Source of the DNA: Xenorhabdus mauleonii
GTDB taxonomy: Bacteria; Pseudomonadota; Gammaproteobacteria; Enterobacterales; Enterobacteriaceae
Assembly (NCBI RefSeq): GCF_900113945.1
Contig: NZ_FORG01000003.1
Location: 124,001 to 188,000, forward strand
DNA: 64,000 nucleotides
Reading direction: 5' to 3'
Below are positions 16,958 through 24,996 of this stretch, one piece after another. Numbering within the stretch: the stretch's first letter is position 1; the number at the start of each line of letters is the position of its first letter. The notes under the pieces were generated by a model that was given only the letters and a program-made list of their open reading frames with translations, had not been told where the DNA came from and did no database searches. The position numbers and the translations under genes are program-made.

Positions 16958-18946
16958 ATGAAACGTTCTGAAGTTTTTAATGTGATGAGCTCTCAAAACA
17001 TGTCGGATGAAAAATGGGATGGCGATATATTTCGTATTAATCCCATACCGGAAGATTCAGCGGTTTCCATTCGGCTCATGAATATGAAGCCCGGTAGCAG
17101 TACCGAAAGGCATAATCATACTGAAGTTGAATTTTGGACGATAATCAGTGGCTCGGTACGGATTCATATGGATGGTTCGAGTTTTATATTGCAACGGGGC
17201 GACAGTATACGTGTGGAACCCTTGCAGCGTCATCGAATTGAAGCCTTAGAGCAAGGGGCTGTGATGCAAACGGTCTGGTGGCATAACCAAGAAATTTTTG
17301 ACAATAATCTGATTGAGCGAAATCAAATTGATAAAGATCCACAAAAGCCGTTGCTGATTGTGCCTGCTATGTTGACACCCAATGGCGGTATGCATGTGGG
17401 GCATGCCGGTGGGCCGTTTATGTTTGCTGATGTTTTAGCCAGAATATCGAGAATGAATGGCAGGGAAACTTATTTGGTTCAGGGGACCCACGGCCACTTG
17501 GAGCACATACAGATTGCAGCGAATGCAGCCGGGGTTGACTATTATAGTCTGGCAGAAAAAAACACGGAGCGTCTAAAAAAATCGCTTAGATTACTGGGCG
17601 TTAATGAAGATATATTTCTGGAAACTCGCCCCTGTAAACGTGGTACGGAAATAGTGCATGAAGTGTTGTTTCGCCTAATGGATCAGGGGTTGATCGTCGA
17701 GCGGGTGCATAATGTCCCCTTTGATGTACGGACAGGGCAGTTTTGCGTTGATGCTTTTGTACATGGCGATTGCCCACACTGTGGTGGGGAATCATCAGGG
17801 ACAGAATGTGAAGGATGCGGGGCATTAGTTCTGGATGCGGACTTAAAGAATCCGGTTAATCTGGCAGGCGAGCCCCTAACGCATAAGCCCCTGAAGCGAT
17901 TATTCCTTCGTCTGGAGGGCATGAGGAAAGAAATCGAAGCTTTTATCTCCAATGAGTTGATGCCGACACAAGCGAAGCTTTATGTGGAGAGCTGGCTTTC
18001 TCAGGAATTGCCAGAGGTATGTCTGACTAATCCAAATTCGGCGGGGATCCCAGTCAATATTGCCGGGTTTGAGCACCTAAAATTTACTGTACCTATGGAG
18101 TATGTGCCCCGTCATCTGTTGGCAGTCGAGAAAATCGGTGAACTCAAGGGAATGCAGCTCCGCTGGAATGAAATCGCCAAGGAGGATTTTCCTGAGCTGG
18201 CTATTTTATTCGGTGTGGATAATTCATTTGGACGATTGTTGGTTATCCCTGCTGTATTGGCGGCCATTGGCCTACCGGGATTCGTCCCTCGTCATGTGCT
18301 GCCAAACCAGATGATGACCTTGAATGGCGAAAAATTCTCTACGTCACGCAATCATGCCATTTGGGTTGATCAATATGTTACGGCAGAAAATGCCGAGCCT
18401 TTGCGGTTCTACTTGTGTAAATTCAGGGCGAACAGAATAACCGTCGATTTCCGTGTAGAGGAATTTGAAGCTTTTAACGTCGAATTTTGGCATGGTCAAC
18501 TGAAAGCTTGTGTGGCAATCGCGCAGGCGCTAATCGCCAAAGTGACCCAAAATGGCGAACTGCCGGGCCCCGGTCAATGGTCAGCCGATTGCGTTTCGTT
18601 TTTTAGCCACTGTACCTGGTTTGACGAGCAAATCCGCCAGTGTTATTCCCCAGTGATGCCAAATGTACGGTTGCTGATGCGAGGCATTATCTCTTTTATT
18701 GATGAGATGCAAACATTTATAGAAGATGCCAGCTTGATGCAGAAGCCACTCTTTGTGAATTCAGCGCTTAACAGAACGCGGGCAAGGTTGGTAGCAAAAG
18801 CGCTGATCAGCCTTTCTGTGGCACTTTATCCCATTACGCCAAACTTCTCCCGCAATCTTATTGCGCCGTTGGGGCTGGGTTATCCTGACTTTACTTTATT
18901 GGATGTTGACTGGATGAATCACGAGCTAAAAAATGTGCAGCATTAA
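16958..18946 (+). CDS. cupin-methionyl-tRNA synthetase fusion, putative hydrazine synthetase
   Basis: A 662-residue fusion. Residues 1-115 are a cupin with a complete first motif, GSSTERHNHTEVE plus FWTIISG (metal ligands His52, His54, Glu58), and His92 in the second. From about residue 130 it is class I MetRS-like: a HIGH-type motif in MHVGHAG, four zinc-binding cysteines (CPHC...CEGC, 272-287), and a KMSKS-type motif altered to GEKFSTSRNH. This architecture is that of Spb40-type enzymes, which join N6-hydroxylysine to an amino acid through an N-N bond. It is not the housekeeping MetRS. A GAGGTG ribosome site precedes the ATG, and the N-hydroxylase lies immediately upstream. The amino acid partner (glycine in s56-p1) is unknown here. 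Confidence 0.9.
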   Translation: MKRSEVFNVMSSQNMSDEKWDGDIFRINPIPEDSAVSIRLMNMKPGSSTERHNHTEVEFWTIISGSVRIHMDGSSFILQRGDSIRVEPLQRHRIEALEQGAVMQTVWWHNQEIFDNNLIERNQIDKDPQKPLLIVPAMLTPNGGMHVGHAGGPFMFADVLARISRMNGRETYLVQGTHGHLEHIQIAANAAGVDYYSLAEKNTERLKKSLRLLGVNEDIFLETRPCKRGTEIVHEVLFRLMDQGLIVERVHNVPFDVRTGQFCVDAFVHGDCPHCGGESSGTECEGCGALVLDADLKNPVNLAGEPLTHKPLKRLFLRLEGMRKEIEAFISNELMPTQAKLYVESWLSQELPEVCLTNPNSAGIPVNIAGFEHLKFTVPMEYVPRHLLAVEKIGELKGMQLRWNEIAKEDFPELAILFGVDNSFGRLLVIPAVLAAIGLPGFVPRHVLPNQMMTLNGEKFSTSRNHAIWVDQYVTAENAEPLRFYLCKFRANRITVDFRVEEFEAFNVEFWHGQLKACVAIAQALIAKVTQNGELPGPGQWSADCVSFFSHCTWFDEQIRQCYSPVMPNVRLLMRGIISFIDEMQTFIEDASLMQKPLFVNSALNRTRARLVAKALISLSVALYPITPNFSRNLIAPLGLGYPDFTLLDVDWMNHELKNVQH

Positions 18947-18997
18947 TTATATAAATACCATTGGATAATATTTTTATAAGTTATTTTTTCTGTGACT

Positions 18998-19011
18998 AAC
19001 ACAGCTGTGTT
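18998..19011. promoter_or_regulatory. 14-bp perfect palindrome upstream of the radical SAM gene
   Basis: AACACAGCTGTGTT sits in the 107-bp gap between the cupin-MetRS and radical SAM genes. It could be a regulator site for an internal promoter. No consensus is recognised. Confidence 0.3.
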
Positions 19012-19053
19012 TGCGCACGTTTTTAACGGGTGACTGCAATTAGAGGTGTTAAG

Positions 19054-20364
19054 ATGCTTAGCGAGATAAAATCATTTTCTCCTATGACAGCGAATAAATT
19101 TCGTGATACCAAATATTGGGCAAAGCTGCCGGAATCATATCGTAATACCTTCGATGTCACTTCGCTGGTATTACCTTTTCGCGTAAATGAATTTGTTCTT
19201 GATAATCTTATTGATTGGGATGCTGGCGTAAGTGACCCTTTATTTCAGTTGGTATTCCCCCAGCATGGGATGCTAACGGAATCACAATTCAAGCGTATCG
19301 ATCAGGCGCGTAGTCGCGAGCGTACTGATTTAGTCTCGGAGATAAGACAGGTCCGCAATGAATTAAATCCCCATCCTTCTGGTCAAGCGTTAAATATTCC
19401 CGTTTTAGACGACATTAAATTAGGTGGAATACAGCATAAATACCGTGAGACAGTGCTGTTTTTCCCCAGTGCAGGGCAGTCCTGTCATGCATATTGCAGC
19501 TTTTGTTTTCGTTGGGCGCAATTTGTTGGCGAAAGCGAGGATCGCTTCCAATCACGCGATGTTGACCAGTTGGTGCAATATCTTCAGCACCACCCTGAAG
19601 TAACGGACGTATTGATTACGGGAGGCGATCCCATGATCATGCGTACTAAAGTGTTGGAACGTTATATTTTGCCGCTGTTGGAGAAAACAGGGATCAGCAC
19701 GATTCGATTTGGCTCCAAGGCCTTGACCTATTGGCCTTATCGCTTCACCACTGATAATGATGCAGATGAGCTGCTGCTGCTCTTTGAAAAGATCGTGAAA
19801 AGCGGGCGGCACGTGGCTTTTATGGCGCATTTTAATCATCCGCGCGAACTTGAGCCAAAGGAAACCCAAAAGGCGATTGGCAGAATATTGGCAACCGGCG
19901 CAATTATCCGAACGCAAGCGCCTTTGCTGCGGCATATTAATGATAATGTTCAGAATTGGGTTGACCTATGGACCCGGCAGGTTCGATTGGGGTGTATTCC
20001 CTATTATATGTTTGTTGAAAGGGATACTGGGCCTAAACAGTATTTTGAAGTTCCCTTATCGAAGGGGTATGAGATATTCCAGGCCGCTTATTCCCAGATT
20101 TCAGGTTTAGCGCGTTCAGTGCGAGGGCCGATCATGTCAGCAACGAGCGGTAAAGTTATGGTTGATGGGATCCTTGAATTTGATGGGAAAAAATACTTTT
20201 CTCTACAGTATTTGCAAGCACGAGAGCCTCATTTATGTCGCCGCCCTTTCTTGGCGGCGTACGACAGCAACGCAGTATGGTTCGATCAACTCAAGCCAGT
20301 GACATTTCCTAATCCAGACCGGTTGCCGGTTTTTGATCAAGCTGTACGGAGCGCCGGAGTGTAA
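19054..20364 (+). CDS. KamA-family radical SAM enzyme (lysine 2,3-aminomutase-like)
   Basis: Radical SAM protein of 436 residues. The iron-sulfur cysteines are in CHAYCSFC (144, 148, 151), spaced CX3CX2C, and LITGGDPM follows near 188-194, as in the KamA group. PLP-dependent 2,3-aminomutases of this group move the alpha-amino group of lysine, glutamate or arginine to the beta carbon. The cysteine motif differs from canonical KamA (CRHCTRR replaced by CSFCFRW), so the substrate may differ. In this cluster it could convert lysine, or the hydrazine-bearing lysine, to a beta-amino acid. A GTG eight codons earlier is open, but GAGG lies seven bases before the chosen ATG. Confidence 0.85.
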   Translation: MLSEIKSFSPMTANKFRDTKYWAKLPESYRNTFDVTSLVLPFRVNEFVLDNLIDWDAGVSDPLFQLVFPQHGMLTESQFKRIDQARSRERTDLVSEIRQVRNELNPHPSGQALNIPVLDDIKLGGIQHKYRETVLFFPSAGQSCHAYCSFCFRWAQFVGESEDRFQSRDVDQLVQYLQHHPEVTDVLITGGDPMIMRTKVLERYILPLLEKTGISTIRFGSKALTYWPYRFTTDNDADELLLLFEKIVKSGRHVAFMAHFNHPRELEPKETQKAIGRILATGAIIRTQAPLLRHINDNVQNWVDLWTRQVRLGCIPYYMFVERDTGPKQYFEVPLSKGYEIFQAAYSQISGLARSVRGPIMSATSGKVMVDGILEFDGKKYFSLQYLQAREPHLCRRPFLAAYDSNAVWFDQLKPVTFPNPDRLPVFDQAVRSAGV

Positions 20365-20428
20365 GTAGGTTTTCACTATACCTAGTGGGAAAGCATGTTG
20401 AGATATCCTACAAATGCAAGGAGTTAAA

Positions 20429-21676
20429 ATGAGTAACCCAGTAATTATTTATGCCGGATTAAGACGTACTAACGGGGAACGTTTTGAAGTTCTGGCCGCA
20501 GCAAAGCGGCTAGGATTATCTGTTGTATTGATTGCCCGTGCGGTTCCTGAGATGGCCAAGCAACATGTAGCGGAATGGCACGTTTGTGATACTTCAAATT
20601 ATGCAGAAGCATTGAAAGTTGTCGAGGATGTGGCATCCCGGCACAAGATAGTGGGAGCCGTCAGTTGGACGGATCTTGATCTGGGTTTTGTCGCCCGTAT
20701 CAATGAAACCCTTAATCTTCCTGGCATGTCATCAGAAACAGTACAGACAGTCAGGAACAAATACCGTGCACGCCAAGCCGTTTCCTCTATCGCCGGCTTG
20801 TGTCCAAAATTCTGCCAAGTTTCTACATTGGATGAATTGAAGCTCGCGATGGAAACGGTGGGTTATCCGGCTGTGATTAAACCTACCGGCGGTAATGGAT
20901 CTAAAGGGATATTTATCCTTCAGGATCATCGCGATCTCGATAACGTTATTGATAAATTGACCACATTGATTGCAACTAGCAAAGATCCTATTTTTGACGG
21001 CCATAAAAATGAATTTATCGTTGAACAGTTCATTGATGGTAATGAAGTTAGCGTAGAAGTGCTGGTTTATCAGAACAAGGTCGAAGTGGTTGGCATCACC
21101 GACAAACAGACCACAGAACCTTTCCATTTTGAGTTACAACATATTTTCCCGGCAACAGTCAGCCAAAGCGCAACGTTGGACGTACAAAGCAAAGTCGTTC
21201 AGATGGTGAAACTATTAGGATGTAACAACTGCACATTGCATATTGAAGGGAAAATAAAAGACGATAAATTCAGCCTTATTGAAATCAATGGGCGTCCTGG
21301 CGGCGATTATATTACCACTCACTTAATTCCGCGTAGCACGGGTATTGATCATGTCGCTAATATCCTCAAGGTAGCGACGGGGCAACAACCAGATTTAAGT
21401 TCCCCGAAGAGCATGTCGTATGCTGGGATTCGGTTTTTATTCACCGACCGGAAAGGTCAATATCAGGGTTTGGAAGGATATGATGATGTCGTCCTCGAAA
21501 CCCCAGGATTAGACCATGTACTCACGGAGCTTCCTCTTGGCAGTCAGGTCGCATTACCGCCAGAAAGCTTTACCACTCAGCGTGTGGCTTCAGTGATGGC
21601 GCATGGCCCAAGCAGTGAGTATGTTGCTGAAACGCTCTTAACCGCAACGCAATCCTTGAAAATTCGGATTGAATAG
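20429..21676 (+). CDS. ATP-grasp ligase B of the cluster
   Basis: A second ATP-grasp carboxylate-amine ligase, 415 residues and clearly different in sequence from ligase A. ATP-grasp blocks seen: YPAVIKPTGGNGSKGIFIL, FIVEQFIDGNEVSVEV, a HIEGK strand, and the metal-binding LIEINGRPGGDYI. The AAGGAG site five bases before the ATG decides the start over an ATG five codons earlier. It is the last gene of the plus-strand operon and is followed by a strong terminator. Having two ligases suggests two amide bonds, or one bond plus an activation step. Confidence 0.88.
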   Translation: MSNPVIIYAGLRRTNGERFEVLAAAKRLGLSVVLIARAVPEMAKQHVAEWHVCDTSNYAEALKVVEDVASRHKIVGAVSWTDLDLGFVARINETLNLPGMSSETVQTVRNKYRARQAVSSIAGLCPKFCQVSTLDELKLAMETVGYPAVIKPTGGNGSKGIFILQDHRDLDNVIDKLTTLIATSKDPIFDGHKNEFIVEQFIDGNEVSVEVLVYQNKVEVVGITDKQTTEPFHFELQHIFPATVSQSATLDVQSKVVQMVKLLGCNNCTLHIEGKIKDDKFSLIEINGRPGGDYITTHLIPRSTGIDHVANILKVATGQQPDLSSPKSMSYAGIRFLFTDRKGQYQGLEGYDDVVLETPGLDHVLTELPLGSQVALPPESFTTQRVASVMAHGPSSEYVAETLLTATQSLKIRIE

Positions 21677-21690
21677 CAAGACTTGATTTT

Positions 21691-21734
21691 ATTCGCGCAG
21701 CCCAATGAGTTGTTGCTGCGTGAATAGTTTTTTT
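21691..21734 (+). terminator. rho-independent terminator of the biosynthetic operon
   Basis: ATTCGCGCAGC pairs with GCTGCGTGAAT (11 bp with one G-T pair), followed directly by AG and a run of seven T. It lies 15 bases after the ATP-grasp B stop codon. Confidence 0.85.
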
Positions 21735-21815
21735 GACCTTGATATGACTTCCCTATGTTGCCTTAATAAAAATAGACGCCTTGAATAAGCAAAAACGCCT
21801 ATTAAACCAAATCAA

Positions 21816-22313
21816 TTAAATTGAATGCGCCTTATTTCCACTCGGCATTTCATGACTAGGATTAGTTTCAACATATTTAGCAAAAGCCAAATACTCTAAA
21901 TTAGCGACGAATCCTTTCTTCTTTAATCTTTCTGGTAAGCTATCCATAGGATTTAAAGTAATGGCCTGAATACAGACAAATAGTTTTTTACCATCGCTCC
22001 ATTGATGATTTGCCGTATCATACAAACCATAGCCTTCAGATATAAATTTTTCCCTAATTCTGTTGCCACCGCTATGCCCAGATTTACCGACCAAAGAGTT
22101 TTCTAATTGTTGCAGCCTTCCTTTTAACCCACTTTTAGCAACGGTCATGCCAATATAAGTAATGTCATCTTGCCAATTAAAATTCCGGCCTGAGTAATCA
22201 TCATGAGTGATCATGATTGCATAAATACCCGGCATGCTGATATTTTCCTGAGCGTGACGATTTTCCCAGCTGTACCATTTACCATAACAAAGTGCGGCAT
22301 AATCACTATGCAT
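21816..22313 (-). CDS. GIY-YIG-like domain protein (hypothetical)
   Basis: A 165-residue protein with a possible GIY-YIG nuclease core: PGIYAIMI near residue 28, ITYIGMT about 25 residues later, a basic helix in LKGRLQQLENS, and a late glutamate in NLEYLAFAKYV that would match the catalytic Glu. The order and spacing fit the superfamily, but similarity is weak. It could be a nuclease, a toxin, or a structural relative. It is the first of three minus-strand small genes beside the left island edge. Confidence 0.5.
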   Translation of the reverse strand: MHSDYAALCYGKWYSWENRHAQENISMPGIYAIMITHDDYSGRNFNWQDDITYIGMTVAKSGLKGRLQQLENSLVGKSGHSGGNRIREKFISEGYGLYDTANHQWSDGKKLFVCIQAITLNPMDSLPERLKKKGFVANLEYLAFAKYVETNPSHEMPSGNKAHSI

Positions 22314-22445
22314 TGTATTTCCTTATTGTTCGTTCAAAAAACGCATCATTATTAAAAAATCATAAATTAGATTAACAATGTAATATTCTGATTAATACAT
22401 TCAAAACATCATGCACTTAAGAAAACACAATATAAAAAGAAAAAA

Positions 22446-22802
22446 TCAGCTTGTTATCATTGTCTTCAAATGCTGCCACTCTTTTTTAAAATACTTACGT
22501 AAAAAGCATCGTCTGATGTTTTCTTTTATCTTTCCTATCGTACTCACTGTTGTTTGTTTTCTTCTAACAGTTTGAATATCTGCCCAAAGCTGCTCACGAT
22601 CGAAAAAAGTCCATACAGGAGGAATAGGAGTCAATCCGTTGAAATAACACACAGGCGCAACCCACTCGAAGAAGACCATTTCTACATGTTCAAGCGGGAA
22701 ATTTTTTGCTACAGAAGCGATATAGTTATAGTCGATTTCATTATCAACAAAGACATAAGATAACGCCTCACACAAATCTATATCAGTTAGTGTATTGCTC
22801 AA
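22446..22802 (-). CDS. hypothetical protein, DUF7079-like
   Basis: A 118-residue acidic-to-basic protein without a signal peptide. The block ALSYVFVDNEID, the stretch FFEWVAPVCYFNG and the late TFFDREQLWADI resemble small proteins annotated DUF7079, often found beside toxin and immunity genes. The start overlaps the stop of the upstream gene by four bases, so the two are co-translated. The function is unknown; an immunity role is only a guess. Confidence 0.5.
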   Translation of the reverse strand: MSNTLTDIDLCEALSYVFVDNEIDYNYIASVAKNFPLEHVEMVFFEWVAPVCYFNGLTPIPPVWTFFDREQLWADIQTVRRKQTTVSTIGKIKENIRRCFLRKYFKKEWQHLKTMITS

Positions 22803-22999
22803 TGGGTAACGTCCTCTAGGTTCTTTGTCTGAGGGAGCTGCAATCTGAGACCAACAGTCGTGTCATTACAGGGATTAAACGATAGAATTTCCACATCATC
22901 AATTAACATATCGCTTACTTCTTTATGAACGGCAAGCCAATTAGGTATATTTATTGATTTATCAGATGGTTGAAGGTTATTGAGAGGAATTTCAGACAT
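22799..22999 (-). CDS. small hypothetical protein (66 aa)
   Basis: A short frame starting MSEIPLNNLQPSDKS and overlapping the next gene by four bases, which supports translation. I recognise no domain. Its start codon lies inside the 63-bp att-type repeat. The second repeat copy at 34.05 kb carries the same first codons (Met-Ser-Glu-Ile) before diverging and stopping. It therefore marks the island boundary. Confidence 0.4.
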   Translation of the reverse strand: MSEIPLNNLQPSDKSINIPNWLAVHKEVSDMLIDDVEILSFNPCNDTTVGLRLQLPQTKNLEDVTH

Positions 23000-23049
23000 A
23001 AAAAAAGACGCTTCATTTTGCGTCTTGTTTTATGGGAAGGCCGGACTCG
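22987..23049. repeat. att-type direct repeat 1 (left end of tandem islands)
   Basis: A 63-bp segment identical to 34054-34119 except for a 3-base insertion (TGC) in the other copy. It contains a hairpin (AAGACGC / GCGTCTT between A and T tracts) that looks like a tRNA terminator. It ends in GAAGGCCGGACTCG, the 3' part of the tRNA-Leu gene at 47.8 kb. This is the expected left attachment site of a tRNA-integrated island. Confidence 0.8.
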
Positions 23050-23179
23050 TACATATCACTCAACCTATTAATTCAAAACAATTAACAATAAACGTAATGA
23101 TGTTATACCAACACATAATTTCATTGATTTTCGGCATCGAACCCGGACGAGCATGACTTGGCTAAGATGCCGAATCCTA

Positions 23180-23977
23180 TTACGCATCATCTTCCTCGAC
23201 AGACTCTAAAGCATCAAGCGCTATTCGGACCATCGCAATAGAACCAATACGGATGAAAGCATCCTCTCCATCTATGTCGGTTAACTGATATCGCTCTGTT
23301 GATTCCGGCTCTGATTCAAGAATGTCAAAAAATGCATTCAATTGACCAATATCATCAATTCCGTCGTCCTCAGAGTTCTCAGGCTCACAACACAGCTCAA
23401 TAACAGGGCTACCATTCACCATAGTGATATGGACATCCCCATAGCTTTCCTCATGTGCATCGCTATCCTCCTCATCTGGAATAGGTGAAAAAGCATCGAA
23501 CAGGAATTGGTGGAAAATTACTTCTCGGGCATTTAAGGCATAACGATGCTGCTCAGAATCGAAAACAAAAAAATGCTCATAACCTGGCGCTGGGTTTTCT
23601 TGAAAGTATGAGTAAAAACGACGCTTATCAGCCGGAGAAATAGGTAATAGTAAATAATCTTGCTGCCCTCGTAACCAGAGTTTCACCGTCCAAATACAAC
23701 CATCCATTTCAATACCATTAGCAGCGATTTTTTCCAGTTCATCGTCACTACGGCTGCTCTGATTGCGCATTTTCTTCAGCAAGTTATCGCTATCCGGAAA
23801 AACAGCCGTCAATGGTTTCTTTAGAACACTGCTAATCGCTTGTGCCAACCCTAACTTAGCCGCAACTTTCCCTGTTTCGATGCGCTGGATCTGCTGTTGA
23901 CTGGTACCCACCATACCTGCCAACTCACGCTGAGTGATTGACAGTTGGGTACGAAGTTCTTTGATTTTGTTTTGCAA
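23180..23977 (-). CDS. XRE-family transcriptional regulator
   Basis: A 265-residue protein with an N-terminal helix-turn-helix of the Cro/CI type (KELRTQLSITQRELAGMVG, then QQQIQRIETGK) in residues 5-60. A long acidic C-terminal region has no recognised domain; it includes EDSDAHEESYGDVH and ends SVEEDDA. It is probably an autoregulator: a palindrome lies about 40 bp upstream of its start. It sits alone at the left end of the island. Confidence 0.8.
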   Translation of the reverse strand: MQNKIKELRTQLSITQRELAGMVGTSQQQIQRIETGKVAAKLGLAQAISSVLKKPLTAVFPDSDNLLKKMRNQSSRSDDELEKIAANGIEMDGCIWTVKLWLRGQQDYLLLPISPADKRRFYSYFQENPAPGYEHFFVFDSEQHRYALNAREVIFHQFLFDAFSPIPDEEDSDAHEESYGDVHITMVNGSPVIELCCEPENSEDDGIDDIGQLNAFFDILESEPESTERYQLTDIDGEDAFIRIGSIAMVRIALDALESVEEDDA

Positions 23978-24018
23978 GATGACATCCCTCCGACTTAGAA
24001 GTAATGGATGCCATTAAA

Positions 24019-24032
24019 ACACATTAATGTGT
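24019..24032. promoter_or_regulatory. candidate operator of the XRE regulator
   Basis: ACACATTAATGTGT is a perfect 14-bp palindrome about 40 bp upstream of the XRE start codon, a typical place for autoregulation. A partial second copy (ACAC) follows. Confidence 0.45.
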
Positions 24033-24246
24033 AAAAAACACAAAAAAGAGTTAATAATCGGAAAGCAATACTCGTTAACGTAAAAAGCACTTCCTCATCG
24101 TTCTTATTTTGTATGCCAGAGATCTACGATGTAGATGGCAGTGCTGCGGAGTTCGTAATCTTTGAATAACACTTTTCGAATTCCCCCTCTGCTTATAAAA
24201 ACATCACATCTCATTTTACTGGCAACTCCCCCGGAATTACTGGTAA

Positions 24247-24549
24247 TCAGTCCATCAATCTGCGGTTTTGAGCCGGAATAATCCCCGACATCCCGGAATT
24301 ACAGATAAACGCAAAGGTATTGAGTAAGTGCTCCCAGCCCGTTCGCCGGGTAAGTCGATAGCTGCCGCTGAAATGTTCAAGATCCAGGTGAATCAAGTGA
24401 TTCTGAAAATCCCGCTGTAGCGTGCGTTCTGAAACGCCAAACTCATCAGCCAACGTTTTTAGCGCAAGGTATTCACCAGCCAGCAACCTGCTGATAATGA
24501 ACGATAACCTGACAGACAGGTAGTTATAATGATCATGCTGTGTTTTCAT
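24247..24549 (-). CDS. truncated HTH transcriptional regulator (WYL-family N-terminal part)
   Basis: A 100-residue protein with a DeoR-like winged helix (RLSFIISRLLAGEYLALKT, then LADEFGVSERTLQRDF) in residues 14-55, then IIPAQNRRLMD and a stop. Full-length relatives continue about 200 residues into a WYL domain. After the stop another frame resumes with GLITSNSGG, which suggests a frameshift. The start MKTQHDH is preferred. A longer frame upstream only translates the tandem palindromes. WYL regulators often control defence operons, and the divergent neighbour is hsdM. Confidence 0.6.
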   Translation of the reverse strand: MKTQHDHYNYLSVRLSFIISRLLAGEYLALKTLADEFGVSERTLQRDFQNHLIHLDLEHFSGSYRLTRRTGWEHLLNTFAFICNSGMSGIIPAQNRRLMD

Positions 24550-24600
24550 GGTGAGAACAGTCCTATACTCCCAAAGTAACCTGATATTGATATGGGAGAT

Positions 24601-24672
24601 TATGCAGTACTGGTACGACACGTTATGTCGTACCAATATGCAGTACTGGTACGACACGTTATGTCGTACCAA
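24601..24672. repeat. 36-bp palindrome-bearing sequence, two exact tandem copies
   Basis: Two identical 36-bp units, each containing GGTACGACA-CGTTA-TGTCGTACC (9-bp arms). They lie about 50 bp upstream of the HTH gene and about 325 bp upstream of hsdM. This is the form expected of duplicated operator sites for a dimeric regulator. Confidence 0.9.
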
Positions 24673-24996
24673 AAGGGAGGTGAGAAGAAAAAATGGTGAA
24701 GGATATTGATAATAATTAACAAATTGAAAAATAATTAATTCTTATCTAAACAAAAACTTCACCAAGAAAATAATTTAGTTCTGAAAACAGCTATACACCA
24801 ATAAATACCAATGCCTTGGTTACATTTCTGCATAACCTGAAGCTAATCAGCCATGATGAGACTTGCTTGTTCTAGGCTATAAGCATTACCAACTCAGGCT
24901 TGAAAGCATTCCCTCTAGCAAGAAGCTCTTATCAAACGTACAATCAAAACCTAAAATAGCCTTTTTCAAGAAAGAATTGCCTAAATAGGATTTATA

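Noticed and set aside
16958-18946. A second housekeeping methionyl-tRNA synthetase (antibiotic-resistance MetRS)
   Set aside because: The cupin fusion, the altered KMSKS motif and the operon context point to metabolite synthesis instead.
24601-24672. CRISPR-like array
   Set aside because: Only two directly abutting copies with no spacers and no cas genes; better explained as a duplicated operator.
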